From Sphingobacteriales bacterium TSM_CSM (GTDB taxonomy: Bacteria; Bacteroidota; Bacteroidia; Chitinophagales; UBA2359), in assembly GCA_002212725.1 (NCBI GenBank), contig MTCR01000084.1, forward strand, positions 18,819 through 82,818: a stretch of 64,000 nt of DNA. The letters run 5' to 3'. The notes below the pieces were generated by a model. It was not told where the DNA came from. It saw only the letters and a program-made list of their open reading frames with translations, and made no database searches. Of this stretch, positions 25,127 through 33,906 are shown one piece after another. The translations under genes and the position numbers were made by a program. Each line of letters opens with the position of its first letter. The first letter of the stretch is position 1.

Positions 25127-26530
25127 ATGAACAACCGAAACCTTATTTTACGTCTATTTGAAATTAATGCCGTACAGTTTGGCGAGTTCCAGTTGCGCAC
25201 CGGCATCATGTCGCCGTTTTACCTCGATTTTCGCAAAATTGTGTCATATCCCAGCCTTATGCGGGCGGTATGTGCCAAGTTATCGCACCTGTTGGAAGAT
25301 ATTGCATTTGACTACTTGTGCGGCGTGCCCTATGCTGCCCTCTCTTTTGCTACCGGCGTGGCCATTACCCACGATGCGCCGCTGGTGGTAAAACGCAAAG
25401 ACAGGAAAGAACACGGAACCAAAAAACTGGTAGAGGGCGATTTTACCCCCGGCGCTACCTGCGTGGTGGTTGAAGATATTGTTACCAGCGGCACCAGTAT
25501 TCTGGAAACCATTGAAGCGCTTGAAAACGAAGGATTGGTGGTGCAGCATGCCATTGCCATAGTTGACCGCAAACAGGGCGGAACCGATATTTTAGCCCGA
25601 ATGGGCTACACGGTTCATACCTTGTTTACCATACAAGAAATTTTTGATGTGCTGTTGCAGGCCGGTAAAATTGACAGGGCTGCCTATGAAAGTTCGCTCA
25701 ATTTTGTGAAGGAACACGTTAGCGCCGATTTGCCGCTCAAAAAAAACCAACCCCGAAAACCCCTTACCTATGCCCAACGCATGGAGGTAAGCCGCCACCC
25801 GGTTAGCAAACGCCTGCTGCAAATTGCGCAAGACAAGCAAAGCAACCTTATTTTATCGGCCGATGTGGACACTGCCGCCGAACTGCTGCATATTGCCAAC
25901 CTTACCGGACCATATATTTGTATGCTTAAAACCCATGCCGATATTTTACCCGATTTTACCTCCGATACCATTGACCAACTGAAAAAACTGGCACAAGAGC
26001 ACAATTTCCTGCTGTTTGAAGACCGCAAATTTGCCGATATTGGCAATACCGTACAAAAACAGTTTACGGCCGGTTTGTTTAACCTGCCCCATTGGGCCGA
26101 TGTGCTTACCGTTCACGTAATTGCCGGTGCCAGCAGCATCGTTGCCCTTAAAGAAACGGGATTAATGGAAGATAAAGGATTGGTAATTATTGCCCAAATG
26201 TCAACCGCCGATACGCTTACCGATGAAAACTACATACAAAAAGCTACCAAAATTGGCGAGGCTAACAAAGACCTGGTTATAGGCTTTGTGGCGCAGCAAC
26301 CTATGAGTACCGATGCCGGTTTGTTGCAGTTTACCCCCGGCGTACACCTGGCCTCTAAAGGCGATGATAAAGGGCAAACCTACAACAGCCCCCGAAACGC
26401 CCTGTTGCAGCGCGGCGCCGATTTTATTATTGTAGGGCGCGGCATTTACCAAAATCCCAATCCGCAGCAGGCAGCCATATTGTATAAAGAAGCCGGCTGG
26501 CAGGCCTATTTGCAAAAAACGGCAGAGTAA
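25127..26530 (+). CDS. pyrEF: Bifunctional UMP synthase (OPRT-OMP decarboxylase fusion)
   Basis: Protein of 467 residues from ATG 25127, chosen over an upstream TTG because of the promoter and the normal OPRT start. Residues 1-200 are orotate phosphoribosyltransferase, with the PRPP loop VVVEDIVTSGTS. A linker of about 35 residues leads to OMP decarboxylase (about 220-467), with the catalytic FEDRKFADIGNTV (Lys301) and phosphate-binding IVGRGIYQ. It makes OMP from orotate and PRPP, then UMP. The domain order and the FEDRKFADIGNT form match animal, plant and protist UMPS rather than the separate PyrE and PyrF of most Bacteroidota. Both active sites look intact. Confidence 0.94.
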   Translation: MNNRNLILRLFEINAVQFGEFQLRTGIMSPFYLDFRKIVSYPSLMRAVCAKLSHLLEDIAFDYLCGVPYAALSFATGVAITHDAPLVVKRKDRKEHGTKKLVEGDFTPGATCVVVEDIVTSGTSILETIEALENEGLVVQHAIAIVDRKQGGTDILARMGYTVHTLFTIQEIFDVLLQAGKIDRAAYESSLNFVKEHVSADLPLKKNQPRKPLTYAQRMEVSRHPVSKRLLQIAQDKQSNLILSADVDTAAELLHIANLTGPYICMLKTHADILPDFTSDTIDQLKKLAQEHNFLLFEDRKFADIGNTVQKQFTAGLFNLPHWADVLTVHVIAGASSIVALKETGLMEDKGLVIIAQMSTADTLTDENYIQKATKIGEANKDLVIGFVAQQPMSTDAGLLQFTPGVHLASKGDDKGQTYNSPRNALLQRGADFIIVGRGIYQNPNPQQAAILYKEAGWQAYLQKTAE

Positions 26531-26774
26531 CTCCCCCTTGGGTTGCCTGTAAAATTTCGGGTTACAGATTAGCTCTTGTATAGCTTGGCTTTTTTGTCGC
26601 AAAGAGCGCAGGGTATTCGCAAAGAGCGCAAATATATATTTGCATCACTTAGCCATCCTCAAAGGCAGCAGACAACTATTGAGTTGAATATTTCCTTTCG
26701 GCAGACAGATAACAAAGTGACGGGTAAATAGAACAGTGAGTTTTAGCACCCTTTCAGAATGGGCTAAAGACATA

Positions 26775-26803
26775 TTCCAAATGATGACTTTTGGAATTTT
26801 TTA
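26775..26803 (+). terminator. Palindrome with T-run, terminator-like
   Basis: TTCCAAA at 26775-26781 can pair with TTTGGAA at 26790-26796, followed by TTTTTTA. It is 245 bp after pyrEF, so it may be a pyrEF terminator or simply a mobile intergenic palindrome. The stem is AT-rich and weak. Confidence 0.45.
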
Positions 26804-26847
26804 TTTAACCGGCTAATGCCGGATTAGGTCTTGTACCCAAACATAAA

Positions 26848-26921
26848 TTGCCCCGATTTGCTTGAATTGCCACCAGATTTATCTGGTGGACATAAAAAAG
26901 CCAATACTAAAAGGCTTTAGC
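26848..26921. repeat. Hairpin repeat, copy 1
   Basis: A 74-bp sequence found again at 27143-27221 with few changes. It contains the perfect hairpin CCACCAGAT-TT-ATCTGGTGG (26870-26889) and a second one formed by AAAAGCC and GGCTTT. This is REP-like: short, palindromic and intergenic. Confidence 0.8.
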
Positions 26922-27114
26922 CGAAATATTGAGAGGAACTTTTGCTAAGGAACTACAGGCAATACATAAAAACAAACAAAAACACAACCGGCTTTGTCAG
27001 CACTTGTGTTTCACCTTTTTCCATAAGCGGCACCCTATGCAAAGTGTTTTGTGTGCTATGTGGTTAAATTTTTACCGCAAAAAGCGCAAATGTTTAATTA
27101 ATGCAATTTTGCTT

Positions 27115-27177
27115 ACCCGAATTGCCCCCCGATTTACCTGAATTGCCCCCCGATTTGCTTGAATTGCCACCAGATTT
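27115..27177. repeat. Three-unit 21-bp tandem repeat
   Basis: Three consecutive units, each containing GAATTGCC and ending in GATTT, run directly into hairpin repeat copy 2 and share its first part. It looks like slippage expansion of the repeat's left end. Confidence 0.65.
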
Positions 27178-27221
27178 ATCTGGTGGACATAAAAAAGCCA
27201 ATACAACTAAAAGGCTTTAGC
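27143..27221. repeat. Hairpin repeat, copy 2
   Basis: Same orientation as copy 1, 220 bp away. The CCACCAGAT/ATCTGGTGG hairpin is at 27167-27186. The only sizeable difference is a few extra bases between the two hairpins. Confidence 0.8.
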
Positions 27222-27251
27222 TAACCAACTCAAGGCAGCCTGGGTTTAAAC

Positions 27252-27287
27252 AAAAACCCGCAGGAAGATTGCCTTTCTGCGGGTTTT
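27252..27287 (-). terminator. Bidirectional terminator after the metalloprotease gene
   Basis: AAAACCCGCAG and CTGCGGGTTTT form an 11-bp stem around a 13-nt loop. T-runs flank it on both strands. It is 26 bp after the stop of the minus-strand metalloprotease gene. Confidence 0.75.
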
Positions 27288-27312
27288 GTTTTGGTAAAAC
27301 AAGCATTTTTGC

Positions 27313-30258
27313 TTACCTGTTCACCATCACTTTTTGTTGCAAGGTTTGGTTGTTTTGAGTTGCCTGCAACAGGTAAACGCCCTGCGGCAGTGCGGTGGTG
27401 TTAATGCGCAGGGTTTGCCCTCCGTTTTGGTTATTTGCTGCATACACCTGTTGCCCCAAAGCATTAAACATGGTTACCTGTGCATTGCCGTTTTGCGGCA
27501 GCTGCACCATTAGAAAATCATTAGCCGGGTTGGGGTACACCTGCATAGCGGCGCTATTGAAGTTGTTAATGCCGGTTTGAGTTTCATCGGCCTGTTCATA
27601 CAGCACAAAATCGTCAATTGCGGCTTCTACCAGACTTCCGCCTTCGTAATCTAAGCCGGGAATGAGGTTGTCTGAAGCTACAAAGCGCAGGCGCACATCG
27701 GGGCTAAGCGTTACATAGTCCAGCACGCGCAGGGCAAACAGCCGCCAGCTATGGTCGGCCACATTGGTATTTTCTACCGGAACCCAGGTTGTACCGCCAT
27801 TGTTAGAAATATACACTTCCCAATTATCGTTGCCGGGGTTGGCCCCTTGGTCGTTGCTGTACCAGCGGTAGAACGAAAAAGCGGGGTTATCGTACTGCAT
27901 CAGATTAAACGGTTTGGTGGTGAGGGTGGTTTTACCATCGTCCACATCGTTTACGCCTGCGGCACCGCCACTTGTGTCGTTTCCGGTAAAAGCGCATTGG
28001 TTATTGCCATCGGGGGTGTTATCGGTGCCGGTTTGCACCATGCTTACATCGTTTACATAAGATTCGATGGGCGAGCCAATTGTCCACATACCGGTAGTGG
28101 CATCATCACCGGGCGCGCCTAATGTCCAGTTGGCAGCAGTACCGAAGAGGTTGTCTTCGGCAAGGGTTTCGTAGCCTACCAGCATTTGAAATGGTATGTT
28201 GGGGTTGCTTGCGCGGTTGGCTAAGTAAGGCTCCGATAGTGGTACACCGCCCACGTTGTCTTCCAGTTCCAGGTAGTAATCAACAATGGTTCCGGCAGTA
28301 AGGAACGGTATAAAACCGGTGTAAGTGCTGCCACCCGTAAGGGCTACTGCATTGGTATAGGTGAAAGGTTGTGTGCGGTCTGTACGGTACCAAAGCCCTA
28401 CGCCTTCAACAAAAGGCAGGTAGTTAAAATCTATACCAAGGGTAAAGTTAATCTGTGCAAGGTCGGTGGGAGCAATAACGGGGTACTCGGCATGTACAAT
28501 ATCGGCGCTAATTTGCAGGTAAATGCCGTGCAGGGCAAAGTTATCTATAATGGCAATGCTGTTTGGGGTTCCGTCAGACAGGTTGCCGTTATCGTCATCG
28601 GCAATAAGTGCTTCAAACAAAATATCGCTGTACAGGGTACCTTCGTCGCCGTCAGGTCGCATGGGCACGCCTTCGTGCGAGTTAATGAAGATGGTAAACA
28701 TGTTTTGCAGTCCTATTTGTTGCCCCAAATCCCACCAGGCGCCGGCAATAATTTCGCCGTTGTCATGCACTTCGCCGGTAAGGTCTTGCGGGTAAACTTT
28801 GGGGTTTTGGTCGTAGCGGCGTATGAAAGAATTAATAGCACCCACATTAAAGCCTTGCGACAAAATGGGGTTTTCGGTATGTGCAAAAGCCCATACATCG
28901 GCATAACCCTCGCCCAAAGAGCCGTTATCAAAATTGCCGCCTTTGTAATCGTAGAAATAATAGTTTATACCATGTCCGTATTCGTGGAAAATAATATCAG
29001 AGAACAGGGAGGTTGCAAAACAGCCGCCGCCTTGGGCATAAAAGTTTACGCCGCCGTCATAAAAGGCGTTGCAGTTGCCGTCGTTGCGGTCAACGCGGGT
29101 AATAATGGGAAAATCCATGGTAGTGAGGCCCGGAATCCAGCTTTTCATAAACTGGTGTTGTTTTACCACATGGTAAAAGCCCGATATTTGGGAGGAGGTA
29201 ACAGAATTGGGCACGGTAATTTCTGAGCCGCCCGGCACTATGCTTACCGGAAACGAGGGGGTGGTACTGCCTGTTGCGCCGTTATACACACGGCAGAAAG
29301 GGCCATCGAGGTAGGCGGTTCCGTTTGCGGTGGCAGGTATTCCGGGCGGAAAAGCATAGTCAAGGTGTCCGTCGGCATCGGTATAGTAGTCGGTAGCGCC
29401 TACGCGTATGCGCATGTGCGGAATGGTAACGGCTTGCGGGGCAAAGTTGGGGTTGGGTGTTACCTGTCCGTTCAGCGCATAGAGCGATTGAGCTTCTTCG
29501 GCATCAAAGCTGCACACCATGTTATAGCGGTAGTAAATAGTTCCGTTGTGGGCATCCATCCAAATTCGGAAATTTACCGGTTCGGTTTGTGTGCCGATGT
29601 TGCCTTTAATGGTAAAATCATAAACCAATTTATATTCATATCCCGATGGTGTAGGCACCGGCAATACTTTAAGGGCAGGTGTGGAGTGTTGAGGGTAATT
29701 TCCCGGCACATCGGCAACCGAGAGTTGCAGTGCTTGTTCGGGGGTAATGGCGGGTTGCGTATTTACCGCTATGTTGTTAAACACATCGGCGGTAAAGGCC
29801 ACTACCTGTTTGCTGTTATTCAGCCTTATGCTTAGTCCGTTTCCCAATACAGGCAGCCCTTGGTAGAATTGGGTAAACTGTACATAGTTAAGGCTGCGCC
29901 CGTTGTTAATGCGGTTTAGCTGAAAAGATGCAGCGGGCAGATTAAAGGCTTTGAGTTCGGAATTTACAAAGTACATGGCCAGGTCGGCATCGGAACCCGA
30001 TGTGTTGAGTGTTACCGGCGTTCCGGCAGCGCGCATAGGCAGTTTGGTAAGCGTATTAAACTCGGCATACCAGGGGCCGTTTCGGTGTGCAAATTGTTGC
30101 CAGGCGGTTTGGTGGCGCAAACCGGCTTGTAGGCTTGGTTCGTCAATCCGAATTTGATCTTTAAAAACCGAAATGTTGTACTTTTGGTCGTTGCCGGCAT
30201 ACAAATTGGTTATTGCCGGCACTAATACACAGGCAAGCAGCAGGAAAACATGTTTCAT
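27313..30258 (-). CDS. Secreted M36-like (fungalysin-type) metalloprotease with T9SS sorting tail
   Basis: Protein of 981 residues. Signal peptide 1-21; fungalysin/thermolysin-type propeptide (about 50-240); catalytic domain with the zinc site His425-Glu-Tyr-Gly-His429 and the third ligand Glu450 in GEGYAD, the M36 arrangement. Then come domains with beta-strand patterns (about 600-890, including a jelly-roll-like unit ending VEAAIDDFVLYE) and a type A T9SS sorting domain starting MQVYPNPANDF (about 905-981). It should be exported by Sec, matured by removal of the propeptide and attached or released through T9SS. Probable role: degrading extracellular protein for nutrition. Confidence 0.9.
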   Translation of the reverse strand: MKHVFLLLACVLVPAITNLYAGNDQKYNISVFKDQIRIDEPSLQAGLRHQTAWQQFAHRNGPWYAEFNTLTKLPMRAAGTPVTLNTSGSDADLAMYFVNSELKAFNLPAASFQLNRINNGRSLNYVQFTQFYQGLPVLGNGLSIRLNNSKQVVAFTADVFNNIAVNTQPAITPEQALQLSVADVPGNYPQHSTPALKVLPVPTPSGYEYKLVYDFTIKGNIGTQTEPVNFRIWMDAHNGTIYYRYNMVCSFDAEEAQSLYALNGQVTPNPNFAPQAVTIPHMRIRVGATDYYTDADGHLDYAFPPGIPATANGTAYLDGPFCRVYNGATGSTTPSFPVSIVPGGSEITVPNSVTSSQISGFYHVVKQHQFMKSWIPGLTTMDFPIITRVDRNDGNCNAFYDGGVNFYAQGGGCFATSLFSDIIFHEYGHGINYYFYDYKGGNFDNGSLGEGYADVWAFAHTENPILSQGFNVGAINSFIRRYDQNPKVYPQDLTGEVHDNGEIIAGAWWDLGQQIGLQNMFTIFINSHEGVPMRPDGDEGTLYSDILFEALIADDDNGNLSDGTPNSIAIIDNFALHGIYLQISADIVHAEYPVIAPTDLAQINFTLGIDFNYLPFVEGVGLWYRTDRTQPFTYTNAVALTGGSTYTGFIPFLTAGTIVDYYLELEDNVGGVPLSEPYLANRASNPNIPFQMLVGYETLAEDNLFGTAANWTLGAPGDDATTGMWTIGSPIESYVNDVSMVQTGTDNTPDGNNQCAFTGNDTSGGAAGVNDVDDGKTTLTTKPFNLMQYDNPAFSFYRWYSNDQGANPGNDNWEVYISNNGGTTWVPVENTNVADHSWRLFALRVLDYVTLSPDVRLRFVASDNLIPGLDYEGGSLVEAAIDDFVLYEQADETQTGINNFNSAAMQVYPNPANDFLMVQLPQNGNAQVTMFNALGQQVYAANNQNGGQTLRINTTALPQGVYLLQATQNNQTLQQKVMVNR

Positions 30259-30923
30259 ACGTACAAGTTAAAGGGGTAATTTTGATGGTGTGATATGCTA
30301 ACAGAAAAAAAGAAAATTTGTTTTATCTCTTACAATTAAAGCCACCTTAAAGATACGTACAAACTAAATTAGTTGGCATACCAATATGGTTGTTTGTTCG
30401 GTTTTTTACAAAAAAATGGTGCATGAGGGTGTTTTTTTCATAAATTATTACAAATAACCCCAAGGTTGATTATTGTTGTTGCGAAAGTGAAGGAACACCG
30501 GCCACCAAACACCAAAATGCAGGAGCATGACTATAGCCGGGTTCATGAACGGCGCACACATAGGGTTGTTTACCTTACTAATGCAACAAGGGTATTGGAA
30601 ATTATTTTCGGTTACCGGACAAACTCAATGATGCTGCTTGCAGATGATTTACATGGTTTTGCATGTGTGTATTAGCATTGCCATGTTTGCTTATTTTGTT
30701 GCAAGATGTTTTTCTGAAACGGCAAAATATGCTTTCAGTAAAGAAAAACTGGTTGTGTTTTAGGGTTATACAAGTGCGGCAGAGTTTAAAATGACAATTT
30801 TTGCAGGCAAAAAGACGCGGGCAACAAAGCGTTTACGCACGGAAGAACCGCGTTCAAAAAATAATTCAGCCCACATCGGGTTGCTGTAAAACCGGGTAAA
30901 AATGTTGCTGCAGGCGGGAGGCA
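30259..30923. other. Intergenic region holding only a cation-efflux relic
   Basis: Apart from the pseudogene at 30517-30790 nothing is recognised. The part nearest the metalloprotease is AT-rich and should contain its promoter, but no perfect TAnnTTTG element was found there. Confidence 0.5.
30517..30790 (+). pseudogene. Relic of a cation diffusion facilitator (CzcD/ZitB-like)
   Basis: About 90 codons resemble the N-terminal part of a CDF metal exporter. The first frame gives NATRVLEIIFGYRTNSMMLL then ADDLH, where the family has a metal-binding HxxxD/ADGxH helix. After a shift of one base near 30660 the next frame continues with SIAMFAYFVARCFSETAKYA, then FSKEKLVVF, a TAG at 30761-30763, then GYTSA, all at expected family positions. 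A real member has about 300 residues, so the rest is gone. It is a decayed, truncated gene. Confidence 0.7.
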
Positions 30924-31859
30924 TTACCGGTAGTTTTCCAGCATTTTTTCCAGTTTTTTGGGCATTCTCAGCATTACCTGTCCATCGTTGCCGGTATGGA
31001 GCGGAAACATTTCTATATGATGTTGGTAATACCAGTAAAAGTTGCTGCTAATATTGCCTTCGTTTTCGTTGTAGTAGTGCATAATCAGGGGGGCAATTGC
31101 GGCAGCAACAGCCATAACACCATAGTTGTTTATAGGGTGAGCCAATGCGGCGCCTTTGGTGGGTATGGCCACTAAAGCGCCCAGATTGCCTACGGCATTG
31201 GGGGCGTTGGTTTCTAAATCAAGGACATAACATGCGGCAAAATTGGCGTCCAGAAACAGGTAAACCGGGTGTTCGTTAAAATCGCCGTTCATTACCGACA
31301 CTTTTTCCTGTGCAATATTTTGCAGGGCAATGGTAAAAAGGTCGCTAACCGGCGTTTCCCATTCTTTAATTTCGTCCCACATTAAAAAGCGGAACTGTTC
31401 TTCAAAATCCAGTATGAGCATGGTACAGGTTTCGGGAAAATCAACGCGGTGTACCATTTTATTCATAAAATCGGCTCTTATGAAATTCCGGTCTTTAATC
31501 AGCACTTTCAGAAAGCGGCTGGCAAATTCAAGGTCTTTGAGCAGGTAGGTGTAGGCCGATTTATGGTCTTGTTGCAGTTTGTTGTAATGGTCATATATAA
31601 TAGAAGTCCATTTTTCTTTTTCGGCTCTCATTACCTTTCTTACTAAGTTATCGAGGCCAAACTGCACTTCTTCCTCTTTTTTTTCCAATGATGCTTTTAT
31701 AATGCCGTTTTCTATGGCATGTATGAACATGCGTTTTTCATTAAAGTATTGAACCGAAATGCTGATGAGTTGTTCGTAGTCTTGCTGCGAAATGAGATGG
31801 GTAAACACTTCGGGCAACAGGTAACTGTTTGCAGAAAGTTTGTTTTGTATAAAGTTCAT
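30924..31859 (-). CDS. Unknown protein, weakly DUF1444-like
   Basis: Protein of 311 residues without signal peptide or membrane segment, rich in Glu, Lys and aromatic residues in its first half (helical). The second half alternates strands and helices: PVYLFLDANFAACYVLDLE, then LGALVAIPTKGAALAHPINN. This is reminiscent of the DUF1444 (YtpQ) fold, in which a protein self-reports and then gives a hydrophobic strand before a conserved Asp or Asn, but I cannot confirm it. Open and intact over full length; neighbours give no functional clue. Regard as hypothetical. Confidence 0.6.
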   Translation of the reverse strand: MNFIQNKLSANSYLLPEVFTHLISQQDYEQLISISVQYFNEKRMFIHAIENGIIKASLEKKEEEVQFGLDNLVRKVMRAEKEKWTSIIYDHYNKLQQDHKSAYTYLLKDLEFASRFLKVLIKDRNFIRADFMNKMVHRVDFPETCTMLILDFEEQFRFLMWDEIKEWETPVSDLFTIALQNIAQEKVSVMNGDFNEHPVYLFLDANFAACYVLDLETNAPNAVGNLGALVAIPTKGAALAHPINNYGVMAVAAAIAPLIMHYYNENEGNISSNFYWYYQHHIEMFPLHTGNDGQVMLRMPKKLEKMLENYR

Positions 31860-31987
31860 GCGGCAAAGAAGGTTAGTAGCCGGTTTATGGTTGTGCGTGC
31901 AATATATTGGTTTTGGCGAACATTGAGAGGTGTTTTGTCAAAAAATATTTGGCACAGCCTTATTGCCGTTGATGCAGCCTTCTTTGG

Positions 31988-33145
31988 TTAGCGGCAGTAT
32001 TCTTTAATATCAAAATAAGCCTGACGCACGTTTAACTGGTAGGCGCGGTCAAAATCGGAGCAGCCTTTGTAGGGTTGGTTGAGGCTTATGTAGGCTAACC
32101 CGCGGTAGTAGTACGACATTCCGTCGGTTGGTTGCAGCTCTATTACTGCGGTAAAATCGTTAATGGCATCATCGTAGCGGCGCAACAAACCTTTTGCTAC
32201 CCCGCGGCCTTTAAGTGCGGCAATAAAGAGCGGGTTTTGGTCTAATGCCAGGCTGTAATCTTCTATGGCACCGTCGTAATCGCCTTTCAGGGTTTTGGCC
32301 GATGCTCTGCCTTGCAGGGCATACACATAATCGGGCTTGTACTGAACCGCTTTGTTAAAAGTTTCAACAGCATCATCAAATTTACCCATTTTAATGAGTG
32401 TGCTGCCTTTGTTATATTGCAGTATCGGGTCTTTAGAGTCGAGTTTTATGGCTTTGTTGTAGTCTTTTATGGCGAGTTTAAATTTTTTCATTTCGGTGTA
32501 ACAGTTGGCACGCATTTGCAATACATCTTTATTGGCGGGGTCGCGGGCAATGCACTTGTTCAGCAGTTCTACGGCAGCTTCGTAGTCGTTATTGTTTACT
32601 TTCATAACTGCCTGATTGTAGTAATATTTAACATCTTCCTGCGCCTTAAAGCTAATTTGCGGGGTTTCAATGCGTTTATCCTGCACAATAACAGTATCGG
32701 TAAAATTAACCTGATAGAGCACGTCTAAGTTAAGGTTAATAATATCGGTATCACCACTGTTATTGGCTGCAACATCTTTGTTTTTTTTATCTTTTTTGGC
32801 CTTTGCTGTTTTTTGGGCATTTTTTTCGGGTATTTCCAATGGAGCAGGTTGTTCCGACGGAGGGGTATCTGTTTCGGGTTGTACAGGAGCCGAAGGTTCG
32901 CTTCCATACATTTCAAAACCCGATGGATTTTGCAGCACCCCGCCCGATTCCTGGTTTTCGTCGCCGTAAGGCTGTACTGCGGGTTCTTTCTTTTTCTTCT
33001 TTTTCTTTTTTTGCTTGGATGGCTGAAGCAGAGAGGTATCTTCAGCGCCGTAGTAATTGAAATCCTGGGCAATAGCAACATTTCCGGCGCAAACGCTCAA
33101 AACAAACAACAGCGTTATGCAGAGCAGCGTATATGTTTTAAACAT
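31988..33145 (-). CDS. Exported TPR protein with lysine-rich linker
   Basis: Protein of 385 residues with a signal peptide (cleavage near IAQ, residue 27). A low-complexity region of about 110 residues follows, with a run of eight lysines (about 44-51), Pro/Glu-rich stretches and another Lys-rich block. The C-terminal ~220 residues are at least five TPR units with classical W/Y-A-P spacing (AVELLNKCIARDPANKDV, AIKDYNKAIKLDSKDPILQY). It is likely periplasmic or outer-membrane attached and a protein-protein adaptor. The partner is unknown. No unusual truncation. Confidence 0.85.
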   Translation of the reverse strand: MFKTYTLLCITLLFVLSVCAGNVAIAQDFNYYGAEDTSLLQPSKQKKKKKKKKEPAVQPYGDENQESGGVLQNPSGFEMYGSEPSAPVQPETDTPPSEQPAPLEIPEKNAQKTAKAKKDKKNKDVAANNSGDTDIINLNLDVLYQVNFTDTVIVQDKRIETPQISFKAQEDVKYYYNQAVMKVNNNDYEAAVELLNKCIARDPANKDVLQMRANCYTEMKKFKLAIKDYNKAIKLDSKDPILQYNKGSTLIKMGKFDDAVETFNKAVQYKPDYVYALQGRASAKTLKGDYDGAIEDYSLALDQNPLFIAALKGRGVAKGLLRRYDDAINDFTAVIELQPTDGMSYYYRGLAYISLNQPYKGCSDFDRAYQLNVRQAYFDIKEYCR

Positions 33146-33295
33146 GTATTTTTATTGGTGTTTAATTTAAATCTGACAGGTTTGAAAACGGGGCAAGCCG
33201 GATAGTTATTATGCTGCTGCCGGATAAATGCCCCTTGTAGCCCCTTAAAAGCGGCAGTTGGTTAGTGCCGGTTGTTAACCCATGCCAAATGACCG

Positions 33296-33592
33296 CTATC
33301 TGAAAGCAACTTCTTTAATGTGTTCTTCACCTATGCGCTTATTCATGAGTTGTATTATTTTTTCGCGGTTGTAATATAATTCCTGTTTAAGCGGGGCAGA
33401 GGTGATACTCAGATATAAAACGCCGTTTTTTACCTGTAAATTGCCTGTATGGCGCGCAATGGTCTTACCCATTACCTCTTCCCAATAGGTTTGCACACGG
33501 GCATTGTTCATTTTGGTGTTGAGCTGAAAAAGGGTAAAAAATTCGCGCAGCGCTTCTTTTAGCGTTTGTTCGTTGTGGTTGCGGATTGACAT
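33296..33592 (-). CDS. DUF721/DciA-like protein
   Basis: Protein of 98 residues that fits the DUF721 family: an N-terminal helix (LKEALREFFTLFQLNTKM), the conserved W near YWEEVMG, and the strand pair NLQVKNGVLYLSITSAPLKQ ending in a helix with Asn-Lys-Arg. In bacteria lacking DnaC/DnaI this family (DciA) helps load the replicative helicase DnaB. Bacteroidota usually carry a DUF721 protein and no DnaC, which supports that role here. It is upstream of the TPR gene but separated by 150 bp. Confidence 0.82.
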   Translation of the reverse strand: MSIRNHNEQTLKEALREFFTLFQLNTKMNNARVQTYWEEVMGKTIARHTGNLQVKNGVLYLSITSAPLKQELYYNREKIIQLMNKRIGEEHIKEVAFR

Positions 33593-33906
33593 AAAACAGG
33601 CGGTTTTACTTTATTGTACTGTACAATTACCAACTCACAAAGTTACTGGTTTTTTTGATTAAAATGTGCCTTGTTTTGCAAATATCCGATTGCCTTGCCT
33701 GCGCAAGGCTTTACCCTTGTATAGCGGTTGTTGGCATGCTGCCTCATGCAGCATTAGACTGCGCAAGGGCGTTATTTGAAAAAAACGAGTGATTTTGCCG
33801 GCAAAAGCAACACCCGCAATTGCTCTTTGTTGCAAATATACCGGTTTATTGCAAAGTTGGTTTCATCAAAAGAAAAGGCTTATCTTTGTGATGAAATTAG
33901 CAGAAA
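33593..33906. other. Intergenic region with two hairpins and the nuclease promoter
   Basis: Separates the divergent DciA and Rpn genes. It contains two short perfect inverted repeats (GCCTTGC 33692-33698 with GCAAGGC 33703-33709; ATGCTGC 33736-33742 with GCAGCAT 33748-33754), neither followed by a T-run. The word TGCGCAAG occurs twice here and once after the Rpn gene. The nuclease promoter is at the right end. No gene. Confidence 0.6.
33857..33888 (+). promoter_or_regulatory. Promoter of the Rpn-family gene
   Basis: TTG at 33857-33859 and a perfect TATCTTTG at 33881-33888 are 21 bp apart, fitting the Bacteroidota -33/-7 pattern. The ATG is 18 bp after the -7 element. Confidence 0.6.

Larger units (their letters stand above)
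26531..27312. other. 782-bp gene-free region rich in palindromic repeats
   Basis: No credible gene on either strand. It holds short CGCAAAGAGCGCA words (26597-26630), a palindrome with a T-run at 26775-26803, two direct copies of a hairpin repeat (26848-26921 and 27143-27221), a three-unit tandem before the second copy, and a terminator at 27252-27287. Confidence 0.75.

Noticed and set aside
28369..29226. 285-codon open frame opposite the metalloprotease
   Set aside because: Shadow of the minus-strand protease, including its zinc site; no signal or domain of its own.
33692..33754. Terminators or a small RNA between DciA and Rpn genes
   Set aside because: Two perfect hairpins exist but neither has a T-run, and no promoter points at them.
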